Positions 25,258-35,272 of a stretch of DNA of 64,000 nucleotides are shown one piece after another. Under the pieces are notes generated by a model. The model did no database searches. It was not told where the DNA came from and saw nothing but the letters and a program-made list of their open reading frames with translations. Each line of letters starts with the position of its first letter. Within the stretch, counting starts at the first letter, position 1. The DNA is from JAGNDO01 sp963704975. Its GTDB lineage: Bacteria > Chloroflexota > Anaerolineae > Caldilineales > Caldilineaceae. Made by a program: the position numbers and the translations under genes. The stretch spans positions 186,001-250,000 of the forward strand of contig CAVPIK010000003.1 of NCBI GenBank assembly GCA_963704975.1, read 5' to 3'.

Positions 25258-25728
25258 ATGTCCCGAAGAAATCGTCCCGAGCGGCGCCCGGTTACACCGG
25301 ACCCTCGCTACAAAGATGTGGTTTTGGCCAAGTTCATCAACAATCTGATGGAGCGCGGCAAGAAGAGCCTGGCCTCCCGGATTGTGTATGAGGCGTTGGA
25401 TATTATCGCCGAGCGCACCAATCGCCCGCCCCTGGAGGTCTTTGAAGAGGCCCTGAAGAACGCCATGCCCATGGTCGAGGTCAAGCCTCGCCGGGTGGGT
25501 GGTTCTACCTATCAGGTGCCCATGGAAGTGCGGGCGGATCGTCGCCAAGCCCTGGGCATGCGCTGGCTGATCTCCTTTGCTCGCAAGCGCAGTGGCCGTG
25601 ATATGGCTACCCGTCTGGCCGGTGAGCTGCAAGATGCCGCCAAGGGTGAAGGCGCCTCCGTGCGCAAGCGGGAAGAGACCCACCGCATGGCCGAGGCCAA
25701 CCAGGCCTTCGCCCACTTCCGCTTCTAG
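25258..25728 (+). CDS. rpsG: Small ribosomal subunit protein S7
   Basis: S7 nucleates assembly of the 30S head and contacts E-site tRNA. The ATG at 25258 gives MSRRNRPERRPVTPDPRY and exactly 156 residues, the standard length; upstream in-frame codons would add a non-conserved extension. Typical motifs are FINNLMERGKKSLA, KPRRVGGSTYQVP and HRMAEANQAFAHFRF. It follows rpsL by 103 nt. Confidence 0.97.
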   Translation: MSRRNRPERRPVTPDPRYKDVVLAKFINNLMERGKKSLASRIVYEALDIIAERTNRPPLEVFEEALKNAMPMVEVKPRRVGGSTYQVPMEVRADRRQALGMRWLISFARKRSGRDMATRLAGELQDAAKGEGASVRKREETHRMAEANQAFAHFRF

Positions 25729-26150
25729 ATTCGGTCGCTGTCCGGCTCTGGCAGCTGCGCTTGAGCCGAACGGTTAGCGTTTCCGTCCTGTCGAAGTCCA
25801 AATTGGCTTTTGGCAGAGCGGAACAGAGAAAGAAATAGCTGCGGCGCCCTAGGCCATTGGTTGTCTGCCGCAAAAACCCACCAACAACGACAACTAAGGT
25901 TGTCGGTTGACAGGGTTTCTGACGCAGGGGCTTGGTCAATCATTTAGGGGCGCCGTATGTTTATGCCTAGAGCAGAAACATGTTTCCGGGCATAATTTTG
26001 AGACCATCCTGGAAGACTCTGGGATCAAAGAGTACAAACTTTAGTTCGGCGGCCTTCCGGCCTGAGGTTTCCATAAGGGTTGATCAAGATCGACTTTTGT
26101 GCGAGCCGCTGGGAAACCTGCCGACCGTTGAATGGTTGGGGAAATAGACA
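25729..26150 (+). other. 422-nt spacer between rpsG and fusA, no gene seen
   Basis: No coding region is supported here. A GACAAC/GTTGTC hairpin is present at about 25888-25903, and a TTGACA at about 25907 lacks a convincing -10 at the right distance. The gap is wide for an rpsG-fusA pair, so a separate fusA promoter is possible but not shown. Confidence 0.5.
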
Positions 26151-28241
26151 ATGAGCATCGATTTTTCTGTAGAAAAGACACGTAATATTGGGATTATTGC
26201 CCATATTGACGCGGGCAAAACCACCACCACCGAGCGCATCCTCTTCTACTCCGGGCGTATTCACCGCATGGGTGAAGTGCACGAAGGCACGGCGGTCACC
26301 GACTGGATGGTGCAGGAGCGGGAGCGGGGGATCACCATCACCGCCGCCGCCATCACCACCACCTGGACCGACTCCATGACCGGCGAAGAGGTGCAGATCA
26401 ACATCATCGACACCCCTGGGCACATCGACTTCACTGCCGAAGTGCAGCGCAGTATGCGTGTGCTGGATGGTGGCGTGGTGGTCTTTGACGCCGTGGCCGG
26501 TGTCGAGCCCCAGTCCGAGACTGTGTGGCGGCAGGCGGATCGCTATGGCGTGCCCCGTTTCTGCTTCATCAACAAGATGGACCGCATGGGGGCCAATTTC
26601 CAGCGCACCATCGACATGATTATCAATCGGCTCGGCTGCAACCCGGTCCCCATCCAACTGCCCATTGGCGCAGAGGATGACTTCATGGGCGTCATCGACC
26701 TGATTCGCATGGAGGCCCTCTATTTCTCCGACGTCCTGGGGGCCAAGCCGACCGTGGAGCCGATTCCGGCCGAACTGGTGGCTGGGGCCAAAGCGGCTCG
26801 AGAGTATATGGTCGAGCGCATCGCCGAAACCAACGACGAACTGACCCTCAAGTTCTTGGAAGGCGAAGAGATCTCCATTCCTGAACTGATGGTGAGCCTG
26901 CGCAACGCCGTGATCAACAACAAGATTGTGCCCGTGCTCACGGGTACTGCCCTGCGCAACAAGGGTGTGCAGCCCCTGTTGGATGCAGTGGTGCGTTATC
27001 TGCCCAGCCCGGCGGACATTCCCGCCATCAACGGCACCCACCCGGTCACCGGCGACGTCATCGTGCGCCATGCCGACCCGACCGAGCCGTTTGCCGCCCT
27101 GGTCTTCAAGATTGTCACCGACCCCTATGTGGGCCGTCTGGCCTATGCCCGGGTCTACTCCGGCACCTTGGAAGCGGGCAGCAATGTCTACAACGTCAAC
27201 CGGGACCGCAAAGAGCGGGTCAGCCGTCTGTTGCAGATGTACGCCGACAAGCGAGATGAGATCAAGGTCTGTGAGGCCGGTGACATCGCCGCCATCGTGG
27301 GCTTGAAGCAGAGCTTTACCGGCGAGACCCTGTGCGACCCGGATCATCCGATCCTGCTGGAGAACATCGAGTTCCCCGAACCGGTGATCAAGATCGCCGT
27401 GGAGCCCAAATCCAAGGCGGACCAGGACAAGATGACCGACGCCCTGATCAAGCTGGCCGAAGAGGATCCCACCTTCCGTGTGGCGTACGATGACCAGACC
27501 GGCCAGACCGTGATCAGCGGCATGGGCGAGTTGCACTTGGACATCATCGTGGACCGTATGAAGCGGGAGTTCCGGGTGCAGTGCAACGTGGGTCGCCCCC
27601 AGGTGGCCTACCGCGAGACCATCACCAAGAACATCAGGGTGGAAGGTCGTTTTGTGCGCCAGTCCGGTGGCCGTGGACAGTTTGGCCATGTGTGGCTGGA
27701 ACTTGCTCCCAACGAAGGTGGCAAAGGCTTCGAGTTTGAAGATGCCACGGTTGGCGGTGTGATTCCCAAGGAATACATCGGCGGTGTGCAGAAGGGCGTT
27801 GTGGGGGCCATGGACAGTGGTGTGCTGGCTGGCTATCCGGTTGTGGACGTCAAGGTCCGCCTGGTGGATGGCAGCTATCACGATGTGGACTCCAGCGAAA
27901 TGGCCTTTAAGATTGCCGGTAGTATGGCTTTCAAGGAAGGGTGCCAGAAAGCTGGCCCCATTCTGTTGGAGCCGACCATGAAGCTAGAAGTGATCGTGCC
28001 CGAAGAATATGTGGGCGACGTGGTGGGTGACATCTCCAGCCGTCGTGGCACCATTCTGGGCATGGAGCCCCGCATGGGCGGCATCACGGCTGTCAACGGC
28101 TATGTGCCGTTGAGCGAGATGTTCGGCTATGCCACCAGCGTGCGCTCCATGACCAGTGGACGCGGCACCTTCACCATGGAATTTGACCGCTATGCGCCGG
28201 TTAGCCAAAGTGTGGCGGAGAAGGTCCTGAAGCAACTGTAG
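26151..28241 (+). CDS. fusA: Elongation factor G
   Basis: EF-G is the GTPase that drives ribosomal translocation and, with RRF, recycling. The 696-residue protein has G1 AHIDAGKT (17-24), the RGITIT switch near 59-64, G3 DTPGH (87-91) and G4 NKMD (141-144). Domains II-V follow, with GMGELHLDIIVDRM and GYVPLSEMFGYATSVRSMTSGRG. Length and order are canonical. The frame is intact. Confidence 0.97.
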   Translation: MSIDFSVEKTRNIGIIAHIDAGKTTTTERILFYSGRIHRMGEVHEGTAVTDWMVQERERGITITAAAITTTWTDSMTGEEVQINIIDTPGHIDFTAEVQRSMRVLDGGVVVFDAVAGVEPQSETVWRQADRYGVPRFCFINKMDRMGANFQRTIDMIINRLGCNPVPIQLPIGAEDDFMGVIDLIRMEALYFSDVLGAKPTVEPIPAELVAGAKAAREYMVERIAETNDELTLKFLEGEEISIPELMVSLRNAVINNKIVPVLTGTALRNKGVQPLLDAVVRYLPSPADIPAINGTHPVTGDVIVRHADPTEPFAALVFKIVTDPYVGRLAYARVYSGTLEAGSNVYNVNRDRKERVSRLLQMYADKRDEIKVCEAGDIAAIVGLKQSFTGETLCDPDHPILLENIEFPEPVIKIAVEPKSKADQDKMTDALIKLAEEDPTFRVAYDDQTGQTVISGMGELHLDIIVDRMKREFRVQCNVGRPQVAYRETITKNIRVEGRFVRQSGGRGQFGHVWLELAPNEGGKGFEFEDATVGGVIPKEYIGGVQKGVVGAMDSGVLAGYPVVDVKVRLVDGSYHDVDSSEMAFKIAGSMAFKEGCQKAGPILLEPTMKLEVIVPEEYVGDVVGDISSRRGTILGMEPRMGGITAVNGYVPLSEMFGYATSVRSMTSGRGTFTMEFDRYAPVSQSVAEKVLKQL

Positions 28242-28310
28242 GTCAGAGGCGCGCTCAAGGCGCTGGTCATGGATGACAGCAGTTTAGATCAATTTGATAG
28301 CCTGTTGGAT

Positions 28311-28339
28311 TTGTCAATCAACCAGCCATCAAGTATAAT
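28311..28339 (+). promoter_or_regulatory. tuf promoter
   Basis: TTGTCA at 28311-28316 lies 17 nt before a perfect TATAAT at 28334-28339. Transcription would start near 28346, leaving a 170-nt leader that contains the 28388-28419 hairpin. Confidence 0.82.
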
Positions 28340-28387
28340 AGTACAGTTCTAGTACATTTCGGATTTCGTACAGTAGAGTCTTTCTAC

Positions 28388-28419
28388 CTGCACCGCCGAC
28401 TATACTTTCGGCGGTGCAG
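28388..28419 (+). promoter_or_regulatory. 12-bp hairpin in the tuf leader
   Basis: CTGCACCGCCGA (28388-28399) pairs perfectly with TCGGCGGTGCAG (28408-28419) around an 8-nt loop. No U-run follows. Placed between promoter and start codon, it could stabilise the tuf mRNA, attenuate it, or end read-through RNA from fusA. Confidence 0.7.
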
Positions 28420-28516
28420 TTATGCCTAAAGGCAAGCCCAGGCAGGATTTCCCTCGTGTGGGTGGAAGACTCGAAACGTTACGTTCATTCCTAACGTGTT
28501 GTAAGGAGTAATTTCG

Positions 28517-29716
<1,200 letters not shown>

Positions 29717-29725
29717 GGATCAAGT

Positions 29726-29764
29726 CAATTGGGAGGGGGCAGGCTAACTGGCCCCTCCCAATTG
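29726..29764 (+). terminator. tuf terminator hairpin
   Basis: CAATTGGGAGGGG (29726-29738) pairs with CCCCTCCCAATTG (29752-29764) over 13 bp around a 13-nt loop, then CTTCTCT. It begins 10 nt after the tuf stop. The U-run is weak, but the stem is stable. Confidence 0.75.
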
Positions 29765-29769
29765 CTTCT

Positions 29770-29800
29770 CTATCGCCACTGCGGTTGCTTGAGGCGATAG
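29770..29800 (+). promoter_or_regulatory. Stem-loop in the rpsJ leader
   Basis: CTATCGCC (29770-29777) pairs with GGCGATAG (29793-29800) with a 15-nt loop, in the spacer ahead of the S10 operon. A second short stem, GTCGT/ACGAC, follows at about 29831-29850. S10 operon leaders are often regulatory, but I cannot assign a known leader class. Confidence 0.45.
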
Positions 29801-29885
29801 GGACTGCTCGTCGCACGGCAATTAGGTGGGTCGTTCAAAAAAGAGACGACGCCTTCAAACCTAGCACGTTTACAGAGGGAAAAAT

Positions 29886-30194
29886 ATGGCAAGGCAGCGA
29901 ATTCGAATCAAGCTGAAAGCGTACGATCATCGGGTATTGGATGTTTCGGCCCAGCGCATTGTGGACGCCGCTGAACGAACTGGCGCCCAGGTAGTTGGCC
30001 CCGTTCCCTTGCCGACACGCATCGAGAAGTTCACGGTGATGCGGTCAACATTTATCGACAAGGACAGCCGGGATCAATTTGAAGTTCGCACACACAAGCG
30101 CTTGATCGACGTTGTCGATCCTGGCAGCAAGACGATTGAAAACCTGACCAGGCTTAATCTGCCGGCCGGCGTGGACATTAAGATCATCCTATAG
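29886..30194 (+). CDS. rpsJ: Small ribosomal subunit protein S10
   Basis: S10 sits in the 30S head and also acts in NusB-dependent antitermination. The 102-residue protein has the standard MARQRIRIKLKAYDHRVLD start, GPVPLPTRIEKFTV and FEVRTHKRLIDVVDP. The length is canonical. It opens the S10-spc-alpha block; GAGGGAAAA precedes the ATG. Confidence 0.97.
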   Translation: MARQRIRIKLKAYDHRVLDVSAQRIVDAAERTGAQVVGPVPLPTRIEKFTVMRSTFIDKDSRDQFEVRTHKRLIDVVDPGSKTIENLTRLNLPAGVDIKIIL

Positions 30195-30225
30195 AGGTAT
30201 CAAACCTTGCATTCATGGAGGCTTT

Positions 30226-30239
30226 GGGACAATTGTCCC
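30226..30239. repeat. Perfect palindrome GGGACAATTGTCCC ahead of rplC
   Basis: A 14-bp perfect palindrome lies in the 125-nt rpsJ-rplC spacer. It could be a protein-binding site or a small hairpin. Its half-site GGGACAAT also occurs in the MraZ-type boxes at 14598-14612, but the symmetric arrangement differs from those direct repeats, so I do not call it an MraZ site. Confidence 0.5.
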
Positions 30240-30319
30240 GGCCTAGCTATGGATTGCATCGGGATGATGAGGTATGGTGCTTTGAACCATGAAGCGGCCG
30301 TCAGTCCCAGGAGGAAATA

Positions 30320-30952
30320 ATGAAGGGTATTCTAGGTAAAAAAGTTGGCATGACCCAACTCTTTGATGAGAACGGTGTTGTTGTGCCCGTGACTGTCATT
30401 GAGGCTGGTCCGTGCTACGTTACACAGATAAAAAATATAGAGTCTGATGGCTATAATGCCATTCAGATCGGTTTCGACGAAGTGGCGGAGCGCAAGCTCA
30501 CCAAGGGCGAGAAGGGCCATCTTAAGGTCTCGGGCTCGCCTGTTTTGCGTCACCTTCGTGAACTGCGTTCTGACAGTTCCCCGGAATTTTCCCTCGGCGA
30601 CATCCTCAAGGCCGACATCTTCAGCGAAGGTGAAATGGTCGATGTGACCGCCACCTCCAAAGGCAAGGGCTTTGCCGGTGCCGTCAAGCGGCACAATTTT
30701 GCCGGTGGCCCCAAGACCCACGGTCAATCGGATCGGGAACGCGCCACTGGATCTCGTGGTGCGGGCACAACGCCTGGCCACACCTGGCCCGGCGGCAAAG
30801 CCCCCGGCCAAATGGGCAACAAGCGAGTAACAGTTCAAAATCTGAAGGTGGCGCTGGTTGATGCCGAGCGCAACTTGATCGCGATCAGGGGCGCCGTTCC
30901 CGGTGCACGCAATTCCCTGGTCTTGGTGCGCGCCGCAGTCAAGGCGAAGTAG
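30320..30952 (+). CDS. rplC: Large ribosomal subunit protein L3
   Basis: L3 is an early assembly protein reaching toward the peptidyl transferase centre. The 210-residue sequence starts MKGILGKKVGMTQLFDENG and contains SKGKGFAGAVKRHNF, GGPKTHGQSDRERATGS and the conserved loop GTTPGHTWPGGKAPGQMGN. A GGAGGA motif precedes the ATG at 30320. The frame is intact. Confidence 0.97.
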   Translation: MKGILGKKVGMTQLFDENGVVVPVTVIEAGPCYVTQIKNIESDGYNAIQIGFDEVAERKLTKGEKGHLKVSGSPVLRHLRELRSDSSPEFSLGDILKADIFSEGEMVDVTATSKGKGFAGAVKRHNFAGGPKTHGQSDRERATGSRGAGTTPGHTWPGGKAPGQMGNKRVTVQNLKVALVDAERNLIAIRGAVPGARNSLVLVRAAVKAK

Positions 30953-31057
30953 GAAGCACGCCGTTGACCTGTCGGCTGTCCTGACTCATCTGGCTGTCAT
31001 GGCCAGGACGTGATCAGTTGCGGGTAGGTTGAATGCAGCAACGAGGAGAGCGAAATT

Positions 31058-31681
31058 ATGTTGGCACCTGTCAAAAATATGGCTGGGGAAAATGTAGGCG
31101 AAATTGATCTGAACGATGAGATCTTCGCTGCCCCGGTAAACAGTAATCTTATGCACCAGGCGCTGATCCGCCAACTGGCCAATGCGCGCCAGGGGACGCA
31201 CAGCACCAAAACCCGTGGCTTTGTGCGCGGTGGTGGACGCAAGCCTTGGAAGCAAAAAGGCACCGGTCGCGCCCGTCAGGGTAGCACCAACGCCCCCAAC
31301 TTTGTGGGTGGTGGCACGGTCTTTGGACCGTCCCCCCGTAGCTATGCCCAGCGCATGCCCAAGAAGATGCGGCGATCTGCCCTGCGCAGCGCCCTGTCGG
31401 TCAAGGCTGGCGCCGAGCAGATCGTGATTTTGGACGAGCTGGCTATGGACGCCCCCAAGACCAAGGCGATGTTGCAAGTGTTGGACGCCCTGAGCCTGGC
31501 TGGCAGCAGCGTTTTGCTGGTTCTGCCCGAGAAGGACATGGCCGTGCAACGCAGTGCGAACAACCTGCCCAAGGTCAAAACCCTGCTCAGCGGTTACCTC
31601 AACATCCGTGACCTGTTGGGCTACGATGTGGTTGTGATGCCCAAGCAGTCTGTGGAGCAGATCGAGATCTGGTTGAGCTAA
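31058..31681 (+). CDS. rplD: Large ribosomal subunit protein L4
   Basis: L4 lines the exit tunnel with a long loop. The 207-residue protein contains the loop RQGTHSTKTRGFVRGGGRKPWKQ and GRARQGSTNAPNFVGGGTVFG, then PRSYAQRMPKKMRR. In some bacteria L4 also represses its own operon; nothing here shows that it does. The frame is intact. Confidence 0.97.
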   Translation: MLAPVKNMAGENVGEIDLNDEIFAAPVNSNLMHQALIRQLANARQGTHSTKTRGFVRGGGRKPWKQKGTGRARQGSTNAPNFVGGGTVFGPSPRSYAQRMPKKMRRSALRSALSVKAGAEQIVILDELAMDAPKTKAMLQVLDALSLAGSSVLLVLPEKDMAVQRSANNLPKVKTLLSGYLNIRDLLGYDVVVMPKQSVEQIEIWLS

Positions 31682-31740
31682 AGAACTGGGATTCTGGCCC
31701 AGAGTGGTCAGGATGCTGGCCAGAGTGAGGAGAACGGCAC

Positions 31741-32031
31741 ATGCATGTTTATGAAACTTTGAAACGACCCGTAGTGACCGAAAAGACGGTGATCGCCAGG
31801 GATTTGGCCAACCATTACACCTTTGAGGTGGACATGCGGGCCAACAAATTCATGGTGAAAGATGCCGTTGAGACCGCCTTCAAGGTGACGGTCGAGAACG
31901 TGCGCATCATGGTGATGCCCGCCAAGACGGTGAAACGGGCCAGACGGGTAGCGATTCGCAAGCCCAAATGGAAAAAGGCCGTGGTGACTTTGGCTCAGGG
32001 TGATAGTATTGCTCTGTTCGAGGGCGTGTAA
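31741..32031 (+). CDS. rplW: Large ribosomal subunit protein L23
   Basis: L23 forms the rim of the exit tunnel and docks trigger factor and SRP. The 96-residue sequence begins MHVYETLKRPVVTEKT, with TFEVDMRANKFMVKDAVE and VRIMVMPAKTVKRARR. Length is normal. GAGGAGAA precedes the ATG. Confidence 0.96.
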   Translation: MHVYETLKRPVVTEKTVIARDLANHYTFEVDMRANKFMVKDAVETAFKVTVENVRIMVMPAKTVKRARRVAIRKPKWKKAVVTLAQGDSIALFEGV

Positions 32032-32100
32032 TCCGGGTTACCCGGTTCTACCGAACACCCTGACCTGCAACACTGGCGTATGGAATAAGGAGATTTGGCG

Positions 32101-32940
32101 ATGGCTGTGAAGATTTATCGACCCACATCACCGGGCCGCCGTAATATGAGTGTCTCGGTTTATTCCGACATCACTCGTACGGAGCCTGAGCGATCCTTGG
32201 TCGTTCCGTTGAAGAAGAGTGGTGGCCGCAATAACCGAGGTGTCATAACTGTCCGTCATCGCGGCGGCGGTCACAAGCGCCGTTATCGGATCATTGACTT
32301 CCGCCGGGACAAGCTGGGCGTAGAGGCTCGGGTCGACTCGATTGAGTACGATCCCAACCGCAGCGCTCGGATTGCTCTGCTGGTCTATACCGATGGCGAG
32401 AAGCGGTATATCGTTGCGCCGGTGGGTGTGAAGGTCGGGGACGTGCTGATGTCCGGTCCTGACGCTGAAATCCGCCCTGGCAATGCGCTGCCCATGCGCA
32501 ACATTCCCCCGGGCACCCAGATCTGCAACATTGAGATCTATCCTGGGCGTGGCGGTCAGTTGGCTCGTAGCGCCGGTGTGTCCGCCCAGTTGGTGGCCAA
32601 AGAAGGCGATATGGCCCAGGTGCGTATGCCCAGCGGTGAGGTTCGCTTTATTGCCATGAGCTGTATGGCCACCATCGGTCAGGTCTCAAACCCTGATCAT
32701 GCCAATATCAATTTGGGCAAGGCTGGCCGCAAGCGTTGGCAGGGCCGTCGGCCCGAAGTTCGTGGTGTGGCTATGGACCCGTCCTCCCATCCCCACGGTG
32801 GTGGCGAAGGTCGTTCACCCATCGGTATGCCTGGACCCAAGACGCCGTGGGGCAAGTCTGCCCGGGGCACTCGGACCCGCAAGAACAAGCAGACCGACAA
32901 ACTTATCGTTCGCCGCCGGTCTTCTGGCCGCCGGAAGTAG
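32101..32940 (+). CDS. rplB: Large ribosomal subunit protein L2
   Basis: L2 supports the peptidyl transferase centre and subunit joining. I choose the ATG at 32101 (MAVKIYRPTSPGRRNMSV), 7 nt after GGAG, rather than a TTG two codons upstream. The 279 residues contain VRHRGGGHKRRYRIIDFRR and the GVAMDPSSHPHGGGEGR segment, which includes the conserved His near the active centre. The frame is intact. Confidence 0.97.
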   Translation: MAVKIYRPTSPGRRNMSVSVYSDITRTEPERSLVVPLKKSGGRNNRGVITVRHRGGGHKRRYRIIDFRRDKLGVEARVDSIEYDPNRSARIALLVYTDGEKRYIVAPVGVKVGDVLMSGPDAEIRPGNALPMRNIPPGTQICNIEIYPGRGGQLARSAGVSAQLVAKEGDMAQVRMPSGEVRFIAMSCMATIGQVSNPDHANINLGKAGRKRWQGRRPEVRGVAMDPSSHPHGGGEGRSPIGMPGPKTPWGKSARGTRTRKNKQTDKLIVRRRSSGRRK

Positions 32941-32949
32941 GAGGAATAG

Positions 32950-33231
32950 ATGTCTCGTTCACTTAAAAAGGGACCGTTCGTCGACCCCAAGCTGTTGAAG
33001 AAGGTCGAAGAAATGAATCGTAAGGGCGAGCGCAAGGCTGTCAAGACTTGGTCTCGTGCTTCCACCATCTTCCCTCAGTTTGTGGGTCACACCTTGGCTG
33101 TGCATGATGGGCGTCGTCACGTGCCTGTCTATGTCTCCGAGAACATGGTGGGCCACAAGTTGGGTGAGTTTGCGCCAACCCGCCTCTTCCGTGGCCACTT
33201 GCGGGCCGAAAAGGGCACCAAGCGCCGCTAG
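32950..33231 (+). CDS. rpsS: Small ribosomal subunit protein S19
   Basis: S19 is in the 30S head and contacts the A-site finger. The 93-residue protein begins MSRSLKKGPFVDPKLLKKVE and ends with VYVSENMVGHKLGEFAPTR, then the RGHLRAEKGTKRR tail. AGGAGGAA lies just upstream, 9 nt after rplB ends. Confidence 0.97.
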   Translation: MSRSLKKGPFVDPKLLKKVEEMNRKGERKAVKTWSRASTIFPQFVGHTLAVHDGRRHVPVYVSENMVGHKLGEFAPTRLFRGHLRAEKGTKRR

Positions 33232-33316
33232 GCCTTGAATGGGTCCATGCATTAGAGTAGGGACCCATTCGTGGGGAGTCAGAGTAGAGACCCGCTGAAA
33301 GAGAAGGAGTAAGAAG

Positions 33317-33655
33317 ATGCAGGTTCGTGCTGTCAATAAATTCACAGGAATCAGCGCCCAAAAGGCCCGATTGGTGGTGGATGAGGTGCGAGGCAAACAG
33401 GCAGAAGCTGCCCTGGCCTTGCTCCAATACATGCCCCAGTCTGCTGCCCCAGAGGTAGCCAAAACTATTAAGAGTGCGTTGGCCAATGCCAACGAAAACT
33501 TCGGTCTGGAAGCGAGCGACATGTACATCGCCATTATTATGGTGGACGATGCCCCCATGCGCCGCTGGCGTCGTTTTGGCGCTCGGGGCCGTTTCAAACC
33601 ATGGATTCGTCGTTCGTCTCACATCACCGTCGTGTTGGAAGAACGCATTAACTAG
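33317..33655 (+). CDS. rplV: Large ribosomal subunit protein L22
   Basis: L22 spans the large subunit and lines the exit tunnel with a beta-hairpin. The 112-residue protein shows ISAQKARLVVDEVRGKQ, DMYIAIIMVDDAPMRRWRRF and the tunnel hairpin GRFKPWIRRSSHITVVLEE. GAAGGAG lies upstream. Length is canonical. Confidence 0.96.
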   Translation: MQVRAVNKFTGISAQKARLVVDEVRGKQAEAALALLQYMPQSAAPEVAKTIKSALANANENFGLEASDMYIAIIMVDDAPMRRWRRFGARGRFKPWIRRSSHITVVLEERIN

Positions 33656-33671
33656 GACACAGGAGGCTTTC

Positions 33672-34349
33672 TTGGGTCGCAAAGTACATCCTATCGGTTT
33701 CCGATTAGGGATCATCAAACAACATAAGAGTCGCTGGTTTGCCAAGGGTCAAGAGTATCTTGATCTTCTCGCCGAGGACCGTTTCATTCGCGCTACTGTG
33801 CGAACGGACATCCCCAAGGCTGGTATCAGCGACATCCAGATCGAGCGTCAGCCCGGCCAGGTGCATGTGATCATCGACACCGCCAAACCCGGTGTGATCA
33901 TTGGCCGCAAGGGTGTGAGTGTCAACGCCCTGCGCAGCAAGCTCCAGGACATCACCGCCAAGAAGGTCAAGGTGGATGTGCGGGAGATCACCAGGCCAGA
34001 ACTGGACGCCCGATTGGTGGCCGAAAGCATCGCCGAGCAGTTGGAGCGGCGGGTAAGCTGGAAGCGAGCCATGAAGCAATCTGCCCAGCGCACCATGCGC
34101 ACCGGGGCCGAAGGCATCATGATCACCGTCTCCGGTCGTCTTGGCGGCAGCGAAATGGGTCGTGTGGATACGGTCCGCGAGGGTCAGGTGCCCCGGCACA
34201 CCTTGCGAGCTGACATCGACTACGGCACAGCAGAAGCTGCGACCACTTTCGGCATTATCGGCGTCAAGGCGTGGATCTATCAGGGCGAAGTATTGCCCGG
34301 TGAAGAATACCATGCCAAGTATGGCGAAGTGACCGAGAGCAGCAACTAG
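33672..34349 (+). CDS. rpsC: Small ribosomal subunit protein S3
   Basis: S3 forms part of the mRNA entry channel. The start is a TTG at 33672, 5 nt after AGGAGG (33661-33666), reading MGRKVHPIGFRLGIIKQHK. The frame is open upstream through rplV, but that extension is not conserved. The KH domain motif VIIGRKGVSVNALRSKL and the C-terminal GRLGGSEMGRVDTVREGQVP are present. 225 residues. Confidence 0.95.
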   Translation: MGRKVHPIGFRLGIIKQHKSRWFAKGQEYLDLLAEDRFIRATVRTDIPKAGISDIQIERQPGQVHVIIDTAKPGVIIGRKGVSVNALRSKLQDITAKKVKVDVREITRPELDARLVAESIAEQLERRVSWKRAMKQSAQRTMRTGAEGIMITVSGRLGGSEMGRVDTVREGQVPRHTLRADIDYGTAEAATTFGIIGVKAWIYQGEVLPGEEYHAKYGEVTESSN

Positions 34350-34519
34350 GCGGTCACCGTTTCCTGCCGGTTCTGGTGGGGGGCTGTTGGCCGAAGCGGG
34401 TTGCAGTCTGGCTGGCGCACATCGTTACGACCTGTCACAGGGATCTATCTTTGTGACCTGTAATGATGAGGCGGCATTGGGCTGCATCGTCACGAATTGA
34501 GAATAACGGAGTTGCAACT

Positions 34520-34939
34520 ATGTTGATGCCAAAACGCGTCAAGTTTCGCAAGCAGCACCGTGGGCGCATGCGGGGCAAGGCCCAGCGGGGCAGCACCATC
34601 GCCTTCGGCACCTACGGCCTACAGTCTCTGGAACCCCAGTGGCTGACCAGCCGCCAGATCGAAGCAGCCCGGCGGGCCATTGTGCGCTATGTGCGCCGTG
34701 GTGGCAAGCTGTGGATCCGGGTCTTCCCGGACAAGCCGGTGACCATGCGTGCCGCCGAAACCCGTATGGGTTCCGGTAAGGGTTCGGTGGATCATTGGGT
34801 GGCCGTGGTGAAACCCGGCCGCATGATTTTTGAAATGACCGGTATTCGGGAAGATCAGGCCCGAGAGGCTCTGCGTTTGGCGGCTCACAAGCTGCCCATG
34901 CGCACCCAGTTTGTGGTCCGAGACGACTTCACCGGCTAA
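34520..34939 (+). CDS. rplP: Large ribosomal subunit protein L16
   Basis: L16 helps position A-site tRNA. The ATG at 34520 gives MLMPKRVKFRKQHRGRMRG and 139 residues, the usual size; upstream in-frame codons are not conserved. RMGSGKGSVDHWVAVVKPGR is the diagnostic loop. The rpsC-rplP spacer of 170 nt is long for this operon. Confidence 0.96.
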   Translation: MLMPKRVKFRKQHRGRMRGKAQRGSTIAFGTYGLQSLEPQWLTSRQIEAARRAIVRYVRRGGKLWIRVFPDKPVTMRAAETRMGSGKGSVDHWVAVVKPGRMIFEMTGIREDQAREALRLAAHKLPMRTQFVVRDDFTG

Positions 34940-35011
34940 GTTTTTGCGGCTGAGTCAATCCGGCCAAGCTAGACCGGCAACCACGAGACCGGTAAATCAG
35001 GAGGTGGCTGT

Positions 35012-35203
35012 ATGAAAGCAACAGAGTTGCGCGCCATGACCAATGCGGAATTGGCCAATAAGCTGGATGATTCCTATCAGGAAATCTTCAACTTGCGATT
35101 CCAGGAGTCGACGGGACAGGTAAAGAACACCTCCCGAGAGCTCATTGTGCGTCGGAGTATCGCCCGTATGAAGACGATTCTGCGGGAACGTGAACTGGCC
35201 TAA
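35012..35203 (+). CDS. rpmC: Large ribosomal subunit protein L29
   Basis: L29 sits by the tunnel exit next to L23. The 63-residue protein starts MKATELRAMTNAELANKLDD and contains NLRFQESTGQVKNTSREL and RSIARMKTILRERE, the usual helical hairpin. AGGAGGTGG precedes the ATG. Confidence 0.94.
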   Translation: MKATELRAMTNAELANKLDDSYQEIFNLRFQESTGQVKNTSRELIVRRSIARMKTILRERELA

Positions 35204-35272
35204 AACCAGCGTTGCACAAACTAGCAAACAGGTAGATGGGCGAATAGGCCAAGCAGTTACAGGAGCAGGCAG

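Noticed and set aside
25905..25945. TTGACA near 25907 as a fusA promoter
   Set aside because: No acceptable -10 at 16-18 nt.
26025..27881. Long antisense frame opposite fusA
   Set aside because: Mirror of EF-G coding sequence; no start signal or recognisable domain.
30226..30239. GGGACAAT half-sites ahead of rplC as a second MraZ site
   Set aside because: They are arranged as an inverted palindrome, not as direct repeats with 10-bp pitch, and are not on a recognised promoter.
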